The notes: generated by a model from the sequence alone, not told the origin. 64,000 nt of DNA from Persicaria tinctoria (GCA_037127255.1 JBANSL010000013.1:27871688-27935687), one strand, 5' to 3'; shown: positions 1 to 10,098, counted from the first letter of the stretch. A program made the numbers and translations.

Positions 1-743
1 GAAGACGAGCGACTGGATGAAGAGCCCTTGGCAGCGACATTGGCAGAAAGTAGGGACTGGTCCTTGTTTTCATCTTCAAGGCGTTGCTCTTCCCGGATAA
101 GCATCGCAAGTAATTCGTTGGAGGAGACAGGCTCCACACGAATGCTAAGAGCAGACTTGAAGGGGCCATAGTCAGAGCCAAGGCCAACCAAAAGAAAGGA
201 CACAAAGTCCTCATCAGAGACAATGGTCAAGCATTCAGCCAATGCGTCTGAGATGGCCCGTTTCTTCTCAACATATTCGAGAATCGACATAGAGCCCTTG
301 GTGAGCATTTGAAGCTGTTGCTTGAGATGCATTTGGCGTGCCCGAGTTTGAGAGTGAAACATCTGCTCGAGCATGAGCCAGACTTCGGAAGTTGTGGTTC
401 CACGAGCCACATGACCCAACATAGGAGTGGTGAGCGTCGAACGAAGCCACAATAAGATAAGTTTGTCCTTACGATTCCAGGTCGAAAAGGCCGGATTGGG
501 TTCACGAACTGTGGAGCCTTCCTTGGGCGGAAAAGTATTTGGTGGAGCATTGTCGGAGACCAGGAATGATTCCAGTTCATAGGCCTCAAGCGCAGAGCGG
601 ACTATTCCATGCCAGAGGAAATAATTGGTCCTATCAAGACGAACAGCTAGAGCCGGGAATTGAAGGTTGGCTGAGGCGCCGCCGGAGGCTGTGAATAGGA
701 TTTGTGTGACGGAAGCGTTGGTGTTTTGGCCATCGGGATTCAT
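1..743 (-). CDS. Ty1/copia gag (UBN2-type), partial, open at window edge
   Basis: On the minus strand a frame opens with ATG at 743-741 and runs without a stop to base 1, giving at least 247 residues. It starts MNPDGQNTNASVTQ. The order of conserved pieces is that of copia gag: a RLDRTNYFLWHGIVRSAL block near residues 34-51, then TWNRKDKLILLWLRSTL, then EVWLMLEQMFHSQTRARQ, then FVSFLLVGLG and ELLAMLIREEQRLE. In the family this protein forms the virus-like particle. Zinc knuckle and pol would lie left of the window. A primer site and LTR-like sequence lie just upstream. The undamaged frame contrasts with nearly every other coding module here and suggests a young insertion. The copia gag call is secure; lineage is not assigned. 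Confidence 0.88.
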   Translation of the reverse strand, partial: MNPDGQNTNASVTQILFTASGGASANLQFPALAVRLDRTNYFLWHGIVRSALEAYELESFLVSDNAPPNTFPPKEGSTVREPNPAFSTWNRKDKLILLWLRSTLTTPMLGHVARGTTTSEVWLMLEQMFHSQTRARQMHLKQQLQMLTKGSMSILEYVEKKRAISDALAECLTIVSDEDFVSFLLVGLGSDYGPFKSALSIRVEPVSSNELLAMLIREEQRLEDENKDQSLLSANVAAKGSSSSRSS

Positions 744-760
744 GGTTGGAGACCGAAGGC

Positions 761-773
761 TACACTGATACCA
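761..773 (-). other. Primer-binding site of the left copia element
   Basis: Read on the minus strand this is TGGTATCAGTGTA, which matches the first nine bases of the initiator-tRNA-Met primer site (TGGTATCAGAGC) used by most plant copia elements. It lies between the LTR-like sequence and the gag start, as expected for a minus-strand element. Confidence 0.7.
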
Positions 774-774
774 T

Positions 775-971
775 ATAAGAAAATGAAGTTTGTGGAAAAG
801 GTTGCTTTTTCTCATTCCATTGATTGGGAATATATACAGTACAACAGAGTTATAAAACTAAAAGCTACAATCAAGGATAACAAACTCTATACAGGTAAAC
901 GTATCTGCAAGATATAGAAGGGATAAAGTTAAACAATATTATCCCAAAATTAAGATAACCAAATATTAACA
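775..971 (-). repeat. 5' LTR of the left copia element
   Basis: On the minus strand the block begins TGTTAATATTTGG at 971 and ends close to the primer site. It is AT-rich and includes a TATATATTCCC stretch that could serve as a core promoter. The 5' TG end is clear; the 3' CA end is uncertain (about 775-785). To its right is GC-rich family A LTR sequence, so the copia element sits in that LTR. Confidence 0.6.
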
Positions 972-974
972 AAG

Positions 975-1561
975 ATCTCTCAATAGAAACGAACGAAGCT
1001 CACCGATGGGGGTTCGCGACATCGGAGCTCTCGATCGAAGGCTTGGGTGTCGTCGGAGGCTCGCGATGGCTCGTCGGACCTGCACCGGACATGGGTGATC
1101 GTGATGGTAGGGTTCGAGAGTGGTTTGGATCGGAAACGAAGGAGAACGGCTTACTGAAGCGTCGAAGTGCGCTCGAATAAGGGAAGGATCTTCAGTGGCG
1201 TTTCCGACGGCGTCGGGGGGGGGGGGGGGCGGTTGACGTCAAAGAAGGTGGCTCGGGTTGCCTCTTGGAGAAAAAATCAAAGGTTGAGCTGTTGGTATCT
1301 CTTAGAGCTCGGGAGGGACTTGCTCGGCTCGACGGCCTTCGAAACAGAGGAAGCTTGGGCTTCCGGCCTGGGCAAGGAGGAGAAGAAAGGAAGGCTGGTG
1401 GAGGTTGCTGGCGAAAATGGAGGAGTGGAGGTGGCATGGGCTCAGATGGTGAAGGTGGAGATGAGGCGTGGTTGATGGTTGAAGGAGAGCAGGGGACGTG
1501 ATGGTGAATGATGATGGTAAATGAAGAAATGACGGGGGGAGAGGGGGGTGACTTGAAGGGG
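975..1561 (-). repeat. Family A LTR, internal fragment
   Basis: This GC-rich stretch matches in style and in short blocks the middle of the family A LTRs at 47640-48420 and 56750-57430: a 'ctcaccgagggg'-like motif, Gly/Glu-type GA-rich runs and a 'gatggtgaatgatgatgg' end. The continuation is at 9784-10098. It is interrupted on the left by copia and on the right by the pararetrovirus-bearing insertion. It contains a 10-base G run near 1217. The short ORFs in it (for example 1167-1475 plus) look like by-products of GC-rich sequence and resemble no protein I know. Confidence 0.6.
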
Positions 1562-1813
1562 AACAAACTTGGACTTTAGCCAAAAAACCCCCAAAATATT
1601 AGGACAATAGCCAAATCTCCAAAGTATTTTATCCAAAATCCACTATTCACTTTTGTATAATTGTAACCTTTGACCCATAAAAACCAAAAATTATGAAAAT
1701 AAACCCTACTTTTTATTAAGTTTAAAATTATATCCTTAGTTTGTGTTATTATATTTCTTATTTTCGCTTTATTAATATTTAGTATTTTCTTATTTCTGTG
1801 TGATCCTGCAATT

Positions 1814-1825
1814 TGATATCAGAGC
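1814..1825 (+). other. Pararetrovirus minus-strand primer-binding site
   Basis: TGATATCAGAGC followed by CAAGTT matches the initiator-tRNA-Met primer site of Caulimoviridae at 11 of 12 bases. It lies 54 bases upstream of the first ORF, as in tungro- and badnaviruses. Confidence 0.85.
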
Positions 1826-1867
1826 CAAGTTAATTAAAAATAAATTTGTATTTATCTATAAGACAAT

Positions 1868-2308
1868 ATGGAGGTGTCTACTAATTGCCCCCATAAGACT
1901 TATCCTCATGCTTTACATTTAGATGTAAACGATAAGCATTTTGGAGCAATTTTAAATGTCATTTCAGACCAACTTATAGATCTGAAACTTGAAGTTAAAA
2001 AATTAGAACAATTATATATTGAGATTAGCAGTAAAATATTTAAGATTGTAAAAGAGACAAGCGAAGTACATCACTCAACAAATCTAAAAGCCATTGACGA
2101 AATTAGCCATCAAATAAGCCTAACATCAGGTGGTGAAATTAAGAAAGGAGATCCTTTTAAATACAGTTATCCATTTAAAAAATCTAAAAAGAAGTTTTCT
2201 ACTAAATTAGATAATATAACAAAAAAATCGACTATAGAAGAAGACCAAGACGAAAATCTTAAAAATGAATCATCATCCACTTCGACAAACAAGGAGATTC
2301 AGCACTAA
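1868..2308 (+). CDS. Pararetrovirus ORF1, small coiled-coil protein
   Basis: A 146-residue frame starting just after the primer site. Residues about 30-75 form a heptad-like helix (ISDQLIDLKLEVKKLEQL), and the C-terminal half is Lys/Ser/Glu-rich. Position and make-up fit the small ORF1 proteins of tungro- and badnaviruses, for which virion association has been proposed; I cannot show homology by eye. Its 3' end overlaps the next ATG at 2265 by 44 bases in another frame. It is one of the few unbroken frames in the element. Confidence 0.6.
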   Translation: MEVSTNCPHKTYPHALHLDVNDKHFGAILNVISDQLIDLKLEVKKLEQLYIEISSKIFKIVKETSEVHHSTNLKAIDEISHQISLTSGGEIKKGDPFKYSYPFKKSKKKFSTKLDNITKKSTIEEDQDENLKNESSSTSTNKEIQH

Positions 2309-3789
2309 GCTGGATGACCCGGAATGGAAGATGAAATTACAAAAACAAAAAGCCATTGAAACCAACTTTATAAACCAACAAGTCATGAGCGACGACGAGT
2401 CTGAAAAGAATTCAGATGAAGAAGTTGTATATCAACAAATGGGATTAATTAACCTAAAAGATATGGAAAACATTCCTATATCTAGAGTCCAAAAAAGGTT
2501 AAATGAAATTTTAAGACAAAGAAGGCCGAGGGAGAATGAACCTGTAGAACAAAATGAAGCTAGAAGACATTACAGGCGATATGAACATGGTTCTACCAGC
2601 AATTACAGACCTAGCTTAAAGCCTAAAGAATTTCTTGAGAATAAAGAAAGATTTGGAGTAAGCATTATGCCAAACCTTAGACCAAATCAAAGAGAAATTA
2701 ACCTAGAACCCATAAGCGAAACATGCTATAAATTAAACCTAGATGGTGTAAGGAATATGCGTGAAATCATAGAGTTTTGGAAGAAAAGTATGATGAGTGT
2801 ATTAAACATGAATGTAGGTTGGAACTCTTCTCAATTCCTTAATTACATAGAACATAGCTTCTATGGATGTATTGCCGACTTATATGGAGCTATTGGTGAT
2901 GAACCAAAACAAGAGCTTAGGAATTTAGCAAGCCCGGTGACGATGTTCACCTTAATATGTGAATTAATAGAAGACGAATTCATTGGAGAAAAGGAAGATG
3001 AAGATAAGGAAGCCTTAAAATGGCAAAGAACTTTAAACAATCTCGAAATCTGTAACATGAAATATGTTGACAATTACATAGCAGAATTCGAGAAGTATTA
3101 TTATACGAGGGTGAAAACAACACTAATTTGCAAATGTTCTTTGATAAACTTCCTGCCCCAATTAATGAACAAATAAGTGAAGAATATCGAGACTTAATTA
3201 AAAATGGAGATAAAGATACTCTTGGTAACAAAATTTCCTATGTTAGGAAATGGGTTGAGAAAAAATGTCGAGACGTAAGTAGCACCCAAAAAATGAAAAA
3301 AACAATTTCTAACTTGTTGGGAGACGCCAACAGAATGGGGATGTAATAATAGAGATTACCAAGGAAAACGAAACTATAAAAGAAAAAGTTTCAATAAACA
3401 GAGAGGTGAAAAATATTATAAGAAGTATTATAAAAAACCATTCTCTAAAAACAGAAGGTTTTTCCAAAAAGCCTCGTTCTGTCCCGAGAAAAAAGAAAAA
3501 CTGCAAGTGTTGGGCATGTGGAGAATCCGGTCATTATGCTAATGAATGCAAAAACAAGAAGAACAATAGATTAGCAGAAGCCCTAGGAAGTTTGGATTAT
3601 ATTGAGCTATCTGAAGATGAAGCAGTAGATTTAGTTTTAAGAAATAACAAAGGGATAGTAGAAATAATAGAAGATATAAAATCTGAAAATGAGTCATTAG
3701 AAGGTGAAGAAATTAATGAAATGATGGAAGGAGAATCTCTTGGTGAGTTCTCTGATGAATATGAAATGACCACCTTAGCTCAACTTTAG
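2265..3789 (+). pseudogene. Pararetrovirus coat-protein-like region with zinc knuckle, frameshifted
   Basis: The first frame (2265-3176, 303 residues) has an acidic N-terminus and a core with the caulimovirid coat-like pattern (WNSSQFLNYIEHSFYG, later YVDNYIAEFEKYYYTR). A frameshift near 3130-3170 moves the reading to 3128-3346 (MFFDKLPAPINEQI), then to a basic Arg/Lys/Tyr-rich stretch at 3347-3475, and another shift leads to a CCHC knuckle, CWACGESGHYANEC, at about 3508-3550. A Glu-rich tail follows to a TAG at 3787. In the family this protein builds the capsid and the knuckle binds nucleic acid. At least three frameshifts make it non-functional. Confidence 0.8.
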
Positions 3790-3828
3790 CAAGCTGAAAC
3801 CTCTATTGATGAGGAACAAGTTGAAGAA

Positions 3829-5400
3829 ATGACTAGATCAGGGGTTGATTTCCTGATCATCGCTAAAGAACAGTTTGTTAAAAAATCATTATTCTCTAAA
3901 TATGCTAAATATGTTTGCGAAGAAATGTCTGGAGATGTAACAGTCAAGAATAATGAAAATCAAGCAACTGAAGTAAACTTAATCAATTGGGCAAACATTC
4001 ATAAACATAACAAAGATAAAAAAATTTAAATATATTTTCATATGTAGCATACAAGTAATTATAACTCCATTACAAGACTATGGAAAAGATGTGCAATGCA
4101 TTAATTTTGTTTGTGACATTAGGCATAAAAAGTTTAGCGATCAATGCATAAGCGGTATAGTTTGTAATTTAAGTCAAGGAGCAGTTTCTTGGATCTGTAG
4201 ACCTAACTATTATGTTAGTCTAGAGGATCATTATGCATCTAAATTTTTAGCTATAAAATTGTTAATAGAAGGTATTAGCATGCATAAGGGAACTTGTCCT
4301 TTACAATTAAAGTGGAAGGTAGTTTATAAACTTGAGAATACTACAAATCCTCCACAAAAATGCCATATAGTAGAAGCTGAGAAACACGAGGTTGTAGGTC
4401 CAAGCAAAGAAGTTGTACCTATTAAGTTAAGACCTGATCAAATAAGACTTAAAACCATTTGGATAAACGCATTTGAAAATTCTACGGGTACCAACAGTAA
4501 TAAGGTTTTAACCATAGATGAAGAAGGTAGAATCCATACAAATGCTAAACCACCAGTCAATCTATCTAGATGTCCAAGTTTATCTAGAAACACTAGTTTT
4601 AGGTTCAATCCTAATCTTAGTATTACTCCGAGGAATCAGGGAGCTACCACTAGTAGAAAAGACAAATCGTTTGTGGTAGATGAAGACATAGTAAGCACGA
4701 TAGCAACATTAAACAAGAGGTTAGAAAATAGAATTATAAAAGAACCACCCAGACATAGTGTAGATCTAGGTTCTAACCCATTTAGGGAACCAATACCATC
4801 AATTCCCCCGATAATACAAGAGGTTAGAGAAAATCAAGAAGGATCATCTAGTTCCGAACAAAAAGGAAAGATAATAGGATATCAAACTAAAACCATTAGT
4901 GAACCTATCTATGACAATGATCCAGAGGCTAAAGATTTAAAAGAATCTCTCACAGATTCTTTGTTTGAAGATGAAGTAAGTATGAAAATGAAAGTAATAA
5001 ACCTTAGACATCTTTATGGAGATAATATGAGGGTAGAAGAAAGTCTTGAACATGTCAGTAGAGAATCACTAAAGAAAAATTATAGGATTACCAACCCTAA
5101 TAGCATTTATATCCCGATAAGTATTTGCTTAGAAGGGTTCAATAAATATGAGTTATGTGCCTTTGTAGATACTGGATGTTCAGTATGCTTTGGAAAGAAG
5201 GCATTATTTCCTGAGTTTATTTGTCAAAAGTCTCGTAGACCAATTCAAGTTAGAATAGCTGATGATAGTATCATGATTCATTCGGAATTAGCTTCTGATG
5301 TACCTATCATGATATGAGGAGTCCAATGTGTAATTCCTACACTCTTGGCTACTAATCAGCCCTCACATGATATGTTAATTGGAAATAATTTCCAAAGGCT
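3829..5400 (+). pseudogene. Pararetrovirus movement-protein-like region and aspartic protease
   Basis: After the in-frame TAG at 3787 the same frame continues to 4029, then shifts to the frame of 4091-5317 (408 residues). Residues about 1-90 of that frame (GIVCNLSQGAVSWICRPNYY, then LEGISMHKGTCPLQLKWK) resemble the C-terminal half of 30K-superfamily movement proteins. A long linker follows, then FVDTGCSVCFGKKALFPEF at about 5163-5220, the active-site motif of a pepsin-like retroviral protease. A TGA at 5315-5317 stands where the family normally has Trp (TGG to TGA). The protease C-terminal part (MLIGNNFQRL) continues in frame beyond it. The movement assignment is less certain than the protease. 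Confidence 0.7.
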
Positions 5401-7703
5401 CCATGTTCAAGTAACTCAGCACTTAGATATGATGGTCTTCAACATTCACGGAGAAGACGCTTGGGTAAAAAAGATTAAACAAGCCTATACACATCAAACA
5501 ATAGAATTTACGCGCACTAAGCGTGGTGAGGAATATATTCTTCCTACACAAAGGGAATTTGCACTCTCTATATGTGAAGTAACATTAAAAGATAAAATTC
5601 TTAAACAACAAGAAAAAATGTGTAAGGAGTTATATTCTGAAAATCCTTTAAAATTTTGGGAAAAAGATAAATCATTTGCTACCATAGAGCTAATAGATCC
5701 TAAAGCGGTTATTAGATTAAAACAAATGGTTTACACTTATAAGGATCAACAAGAATTTAAAGAACAAATTGAGGAGCTCTTAAAGAAAGGTTTAATTCGA
5801 GAAAGTAAAAGTCCTCATTTTAGTCATGCCTTTATGGTTAGGAATCATGCTGAAGAAAAAAGAGGAAAGGCTAGAATGGTTATCAATTATAAAAAGCTTA
5901 ATGATAATACTGTTTTTTATGGATATTATATCCCTAATAAGATGGTTTTTTTTAATAGAATACAGGGAGCCACTTGGTTCTCTAAAATGGATTGTAAAAG
6001 TGGATATTGGCAGGTAAGAATGGATGAAAAAAGCATTCCACTTACTGCATTTAGTGCCACACGGACACTATGAATGGGTAGCCATGCCATTTGGTTTGAA
6101 AAATGCACCTCAAATATTTCAGAGAAGAATGGACAATGTCTTTAAAGAATTTAAACATTGTTGTCTTGTTTACATTGATGATATCTTAATCTTCTCTAAA
6201 ACTATAGAACAACATAAACATGACTTGAAAACTATAACCCAAAAATGTATTGACCATGGAACCATTGAGGACAGAAAAAATACATTTATGCTGAGCCTGA
6301 AATTGAGTTCTTAGGATTAAAGATTAAAGCAGGACAAATTATTTTGCAGGAACATATTCTAGAAAAGCTAGAAAAATTTCCTGATGAAATCAAAGATAGA
6401 AAACAACTAGAAAGATTCCTAGGTTGTCTTACTTATGCTTCTGATTTTATTAAAGATCTAGCCAAGTTGAGAAAACCTCTACAGGTTAAATTAAAGAAAG
6501 ATCAAGTTTGGAGTTGGACTCACTTAGATACTAAAATAGTCCAAGAGCTGAAAAGAAGATGTGAAAAACTTCCAATATTAACTTTACCTAATGAAGAGGA
6601 TGAGCTAGTTCTAGAAATAGATGCTAGTGATTATCATGGACATTCAAGTATTTATTCAAATAGGCTGCATAACAAATTAACAATGCATAACAATGTACAG
6701 TAAGTTCAGTAAAATTAATCACAAATTGAAATTGAAACACAATGTATACAGTAAGTTCGGGAAAATTAATCACAAATTGAACCGACTTGCAAGTGCAGAG
6801 GGAGAGAATGGTTGCTGATCTGCTAGGGCGTCCGGAGAAGAAGCAGGGGCGAGTCGGGTCAACCGGAGAAGAAGCAGACAGAGGCGGCTAGATTTCCAAA
6901 GCCAGCGGCCGCAAAAGAAGAGGGGACGAGTTAGGCGACCGCTCACCACGGAATCACTGGTTCTCTGAACGTTGGGTGGTCGGAGAGACGCAAGGGTGGT
7001 CGGAGAAGAAGCAATCGCCTCTTGCAGGGTCGCAGCCAAGCCGAAAATCGCAACCCTAGACCTTGCCTGGTTCTCCTGTGTATACTCGGTTATTCCCTTT
7101 TTCCTCATTTTTTTCCATAAAAAAAATTAAAAAGTAAAAAAAAAAAAAAAGAATATTAAAACGACGTCGTTTCAAGGCAACGAAATATCGGTCAACCCAA
7201 TATTGACCGATATATCGGTCGTTGACCCGATATTACCCGTTGACCGATATTTTCCAACCGATACACCGATATCGTAGCGGGTTTTAAATATCCCCGATAT
7301 ATCGCCGATATATCGGCCGATATATCCGATATTTAGAACACTGTATAGCAGTGGCAACTTCAACAAATCTGAGTATAATTACACTGTCATGGAAAAGGAG
7401 ATTCTTGCAATTTATCATGGAATCCAGAAGTTTATAATCTTCCTAGCTCCTAAACCTTTTACAGTCAGAACAGATTGTAAAGGAATATTGGGTTTCATAA
7501 ATAACAATCTTGATAATATGAAAGCGCATGAGAGAATCCTGCGTTGGCAATTAGCCCTTAATCAATTCACTTTTACCATTGAGCATGTGCATGGATCTAA
7601 AATATCTCTTGTTGACAGCTTAACGAGAGAGTTAGCTGATGGATCAGAGAAATCAAACACGGTGGGAAAATCCGCAATGGGCGTTCCACCCATGGGATAT
7701 TAA
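5345..7703 (+). pseudogene. Pararetrovirus reverse transcriptase and RNase H, broken
   Basis: The RT starts in the frame 5345-6073 with KKGLIRESKSPHFSHAFMV, RMVINYKKLND and WFSKMDCKSGYWQVRM. A frameshift near 6058 leads to 6024-6314 with MPFGLKNAPQIFQRRM and the catalytic YIDD box at 6172-6183. Another shift near 6280-6300 leads to 6344-6703, ending in the RNase H start LVLEIDASDYH. An insertion of about 0.7 kb (6660-7343) splits RNase H. It resumes at 7344 with YSSGNF-like sequence and MEKEILAIYHGIQKF, RTDCKGILGF and a HVHGSKISLVDSLTREL end. In the family this enzyme copies the RNA pregenome. Two frameshifts and the insertion rule out function. Confidence 0.9.
6660..7343. mobile_element. Insertion inside pararetrovirus RNase H, with palindromic ATATCGG array
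   Basis: RNase H reads cleanly to about 6640 and again from 7344, so the sequence between is foreign. It starts with a 50-base tandem duplication (6700-6728 and 6749-6779), then a GC-rich stretch (6790-7080), an A-rich run and an array of palindromic 'cgatatatcg' words at 7180-7335. Its right end GAACACTG reads CAGTGTTC on the other strand, the same terminus as the hAT-type MITE at 55682-55867. I could not find the matching left end or a clear TSD, so the family is a guess. Confidence 0.55.
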
Positions 7704-8779
7704 CCTCTTAGGAGAAATACGAGGATACCAAGGATGGGTTTCCCCTCCAAGTTTTCATATTTCTGTTGATTTTGGAAGATTTACTGAGAATAGATTCCGT
7801 TGTGGACTCCTACAAGTGAGACACAAAGTGGTTATACGAATGTTAACTCTAGAAATAATTATAAAAGTTCTTCAGCTACCTACTGAACTCCAGGAAGACA
7901 TCTGTAAAAGATGGAGAATGAGGGATTTCGACAACTTCTACTGGATGGTAACTTTGAGAGATCACGATACTCCAGCAAGGATAAAAGAATGGTGTAACCA
8001 TTTCTGTGTAACCAATGGCGCAGGACTGGGAGGATTATCATTACCCATCATGCCAAATGAAGATGCAGATTACTTAAAATCGTGGAAATATGGAATGTGC
8101 AATGGAATCCACAATTACAGGCGACCATGGCGAAAGAAAGAAGAAGATAGCATCTTGTTCAAGTATTTCCCTAAGTTCCAGAAGGAGGTCTTCATCGGAG
8201 CAGCAAAATTCGAAAAAAATAGAAGACATAGATTGTTGTCGTGTTATCAGTGCCTGCATAGATGTTAGCCAGGGAAAAACCCGACTACCACATTACCTAA
8301 TCTTCCTACTAATGAGGGAAGACTACTGGTACGTGACAGATCCAGTAGTGGAAGGAAGATTCGACGTAGTAAGACATACCTAGGAGGCAAGAGCAAAAGG
8401 ATTCTTTTACATCTACTACTACATCACCAACTTCAGGCAGACAGATTGTGGGATATTCAAAGTTGGAAATACAACCTTTATCGTAACCTCACAACTCAAT
8501 CCATTAATGCAGCAAGCCATAAATAGAACCGAATCCATCAATCTTTACCTAGCAGAAATAGAGGTCGGTCACTTTTTAGATAAAAAAGGACACAAGAGGA
8601 TGATCGATTTACTGATTGCATGGGATCGAGAATACACTAAAGGATTAATGCTTGATCTCGATCTAGACAATGATCAAGATCTAGAGTTTGATAATACTCT
8701 AGATCTAGTTCAAGATTACAATGATGATGACCTGGAAGCCAATATGGGAGACGGAGGGGTCCATAATCTAGATAACTGA
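7639..8779 (+). pseudogene. Pararetrovirus downstream ORF (ORF4-like), function unknown
   Basis: A separate frame begins with ATG at 7639, overlapping the polyprotein end by 65 bases in another frame. It reads 209 residues to 8268 (RWENPQWAFHPWDINLLGEI, GLGGLSLPIMPNEDADYL), shifts near 8230-8270 to the frame that includes QGKTRLPHYLIFLLMREDYW, meets a TAG at 8381-8383, and continues to 8779. The last 50 residues are strongly acidic (LDLDLDNDQDLE). The whole would be about 380 residues. Position and size resemble ORF4 of Tungrovirus, or less likely the transactivator of other genera; I see no decisive motif. Confidence 0.6.
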
Positions 8780-8842
8780 AAGCCATCATCATACACCAAG
8801 CACAATTATTGTACTTTCTGCTTTTACTGTTTTTGCTTTTAT

Positions 8843-8960
8843 CACGTGAACCTGTAAAATTATTGTACTGTGTGCTTTTTTGCTTTATCAGGCCAAGCTG
8901 TAGGCCATTTGAGTTAGTCGTTGAAGAGGCATCCAATGCCCTTCAAGTAGCTCTATATAA
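8843..8960 (+). promoter_or_regulatory. Pararetrovirus pregenomic promoter
   Basis: A TATATAA box at 8954-8960 lies within the self-complementary CTCTATATAAAGAG, about 170 bases after the last ORF. A CACGTG G-box stands at 8843-8848, the kind of element that drives plant promoters. Transcription would start about 25-35 bases downstream, near 8985-8995, and run through the poly(A) signal. Confidence 0.7.
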
Positions 8961-8984
8961 AGAGCTCTCCTCGGACTTCTCAGG

Positions 8985-9650
8985 ACACACAATTCCGGAG
9001 AGAGAGAAACCATAGGAGAAAAGAGGAAAGAGTTTGTAAATCATAAAGAGAAGTAGAAACGTTTTGAATTTGAGTAGATTGGTGTTTCCATGACTCTAAA
9101 GTTCAAAACCTTTCCATGGATCTTCTGATATGAGTGTTAAGTGTGTTTAAGTTTTAAGTTAAGAGTGCTTGTGTGTTGTAATATTTCCCAGATTCAATAA
9201 AGTTTGTTTTTAAGAAAGGGAAAGCTACTTAATTGAACACTATGTTTTGAATACTTTGTTTTCTTGATTCCAATCCCTTCACCCTCTCAAAATCAAAACC
9301 AAAATCTAGAGACTACGGTCTGAGGTAGGAAACGAAACAGATATGTGCTCAATCTGGACTAAGGGAGGCCTGGTTGAAGGTTAGCCACCTCTAGAAAGTC
9401 GGAAGCTAAGGAACGTCGGTGGTCCAGAGTAATTACGTTCAGGTATGGGTCAAACCTCTTTAGCTTGAAAGTTTTAGTTGCAGAGCGTGGTGGACTTAAG
9501 ACCACGGAAAACTTATTATTCATAATATAGTTAGTAGATTATGGTAGTTAGTACCACTAAAAGTCATTTTATAAACAATCAATATTAAGTTCGTAGTAAT
9601 ATTTTAAAGTTTAAAAAATTTCGGATAATATTCGTAATTTAGCATAAATA
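8985..9650 (+). other. Pararetrovirus leader / 3' end
   Basis: This non-coding stretch follows the TATA box. It has short AUG-started frames and no large ORF. Together with 1690-1867 it would make a leader of about 0.8 kb, typical of tungro- and badna-like pregenomic RNA. The integrated copy is opened inside the leader, not at the primer-site gap. Confidence 0.55.
9196..9201 (+). terminator. Poly(A) signal of the pararetrovirus
   Basis: AATAAA at 9196-9201 follows the predicted start site by about 200 bases, the arrangement that gives terminally redundant pregenomic RNA in Caulimoviridae. Confidence 0.65.
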
Positions 9651-9783
9651 GAGATATCTTTCCACAATTAAAAGGTCAAAAAGTCAGCATTTTGGCTATT
9701 TCCCTAAATAGTTTCAAAGTTTGGCTACTTCTCTAATTAGTTTTAGAATTTTGTCTTTTTAGCTAATTAAATCCTTGAAGGGG

Positions 9784-10098
9784 TACGATGAATGATGAGA
9801 GTGGGTGAGAGATTGTGTGTTGAATATAAATCTTAAATATGCAAATTTTGAATCCTGAAATTAGTTTCCAAATGTTAGTTTTTCCGAATCCCGTTTTCTC
9901 GATCAATTAGATTTTAAAATTGACAAAGATATCGACATCCGATAATTATTTTGAATTTTCGAGGTCAAGGACGGAAATTGTTCGACAAATTTTACATTCC
10001 AGTCGGAATCCGCTAAACGAGTTTTAAAACAGATTTTAATTTCATTTTTAATTCTCTTTTTTCCGAAAAACTAGGATTTAAAAATCTGAGCCTTTACA
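9784..10098 (-). repeat. Family A LTR, 5' terminal fragment
   Basis: On the minus strand this starts TGTAAAGGCTCAGATTTT at 10098. It matches 58260-58547 (the A2 3' LTR start) nearly throughout, for example 'ttttctcgatcaattag', 'aattattttgaattttcgag' and 'cggaatccgctaaacgag'. It continues the LTR fragment at 975-1561 across the pararetrovirus-bearing insertion. To the right lies the family B 5' LTR, whose first part is missing. Confidence 0.85.

Larger units (their letters stand above)
1690..9650 (+). mobile_element. Endogenous pararetrovirus (Caulimoviridae, tungro/badna-like), decayed
   Basis: One plus-strand unit of about 7.9 kb (about 7.3 kb without a later insertion) carries, in order: a tRNA-Met primer site, a small coiled-coil ORF, a coat-like region with a CCHC knuckle, a movement-protein-like region, aspartic protease, reverse transcriptase, RNase H, a separate downstream ORF, a TATA-box promoter, a poly(A) signal and a long leader. 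This set, with no integrase or LTR, is that of a plant pararetrovirus integrated as one linearised genome opened in the leader. Base composition is AT-rich. Frameshifts and stops break every large frame, so it is a dead fossil copy. Genus is not assigned: the downstream ORF and small ORF1 recall Tungrovirus, but this is inference. Confidence 0.9.
1562..9774. mobile_element. Inverted-repeat-bounded segment containing the endogenous pararetrovirus
   Basis: The direct repeat CTTGAAGGGG occurs at 1552-1561 and 9774-9783 on either side of this segment. Just inside, the left end (1571-1700) and the reverse complement of the right end (9774 down to about 9640) both carry tandem units of about 30 bases that begin TAGCCAAA or AGCTAAAA. 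This looks like a Mutator-like miniature element: long imperfect TIRs and a 9-bp TSD. The simplest reading is that the virus integrated into such an element, which itself sits in a family A LTR. The left TIR has about nine extra bases between TSD and the TIR match, so the outer ends are uncertain. Confidence 0.5.

Noticed and set aside
1167..1636. Overlapping ORFs on both strands in GC-rich sequence
   Set aside because: They fall in a family A LTR fragment and resemble no protein.
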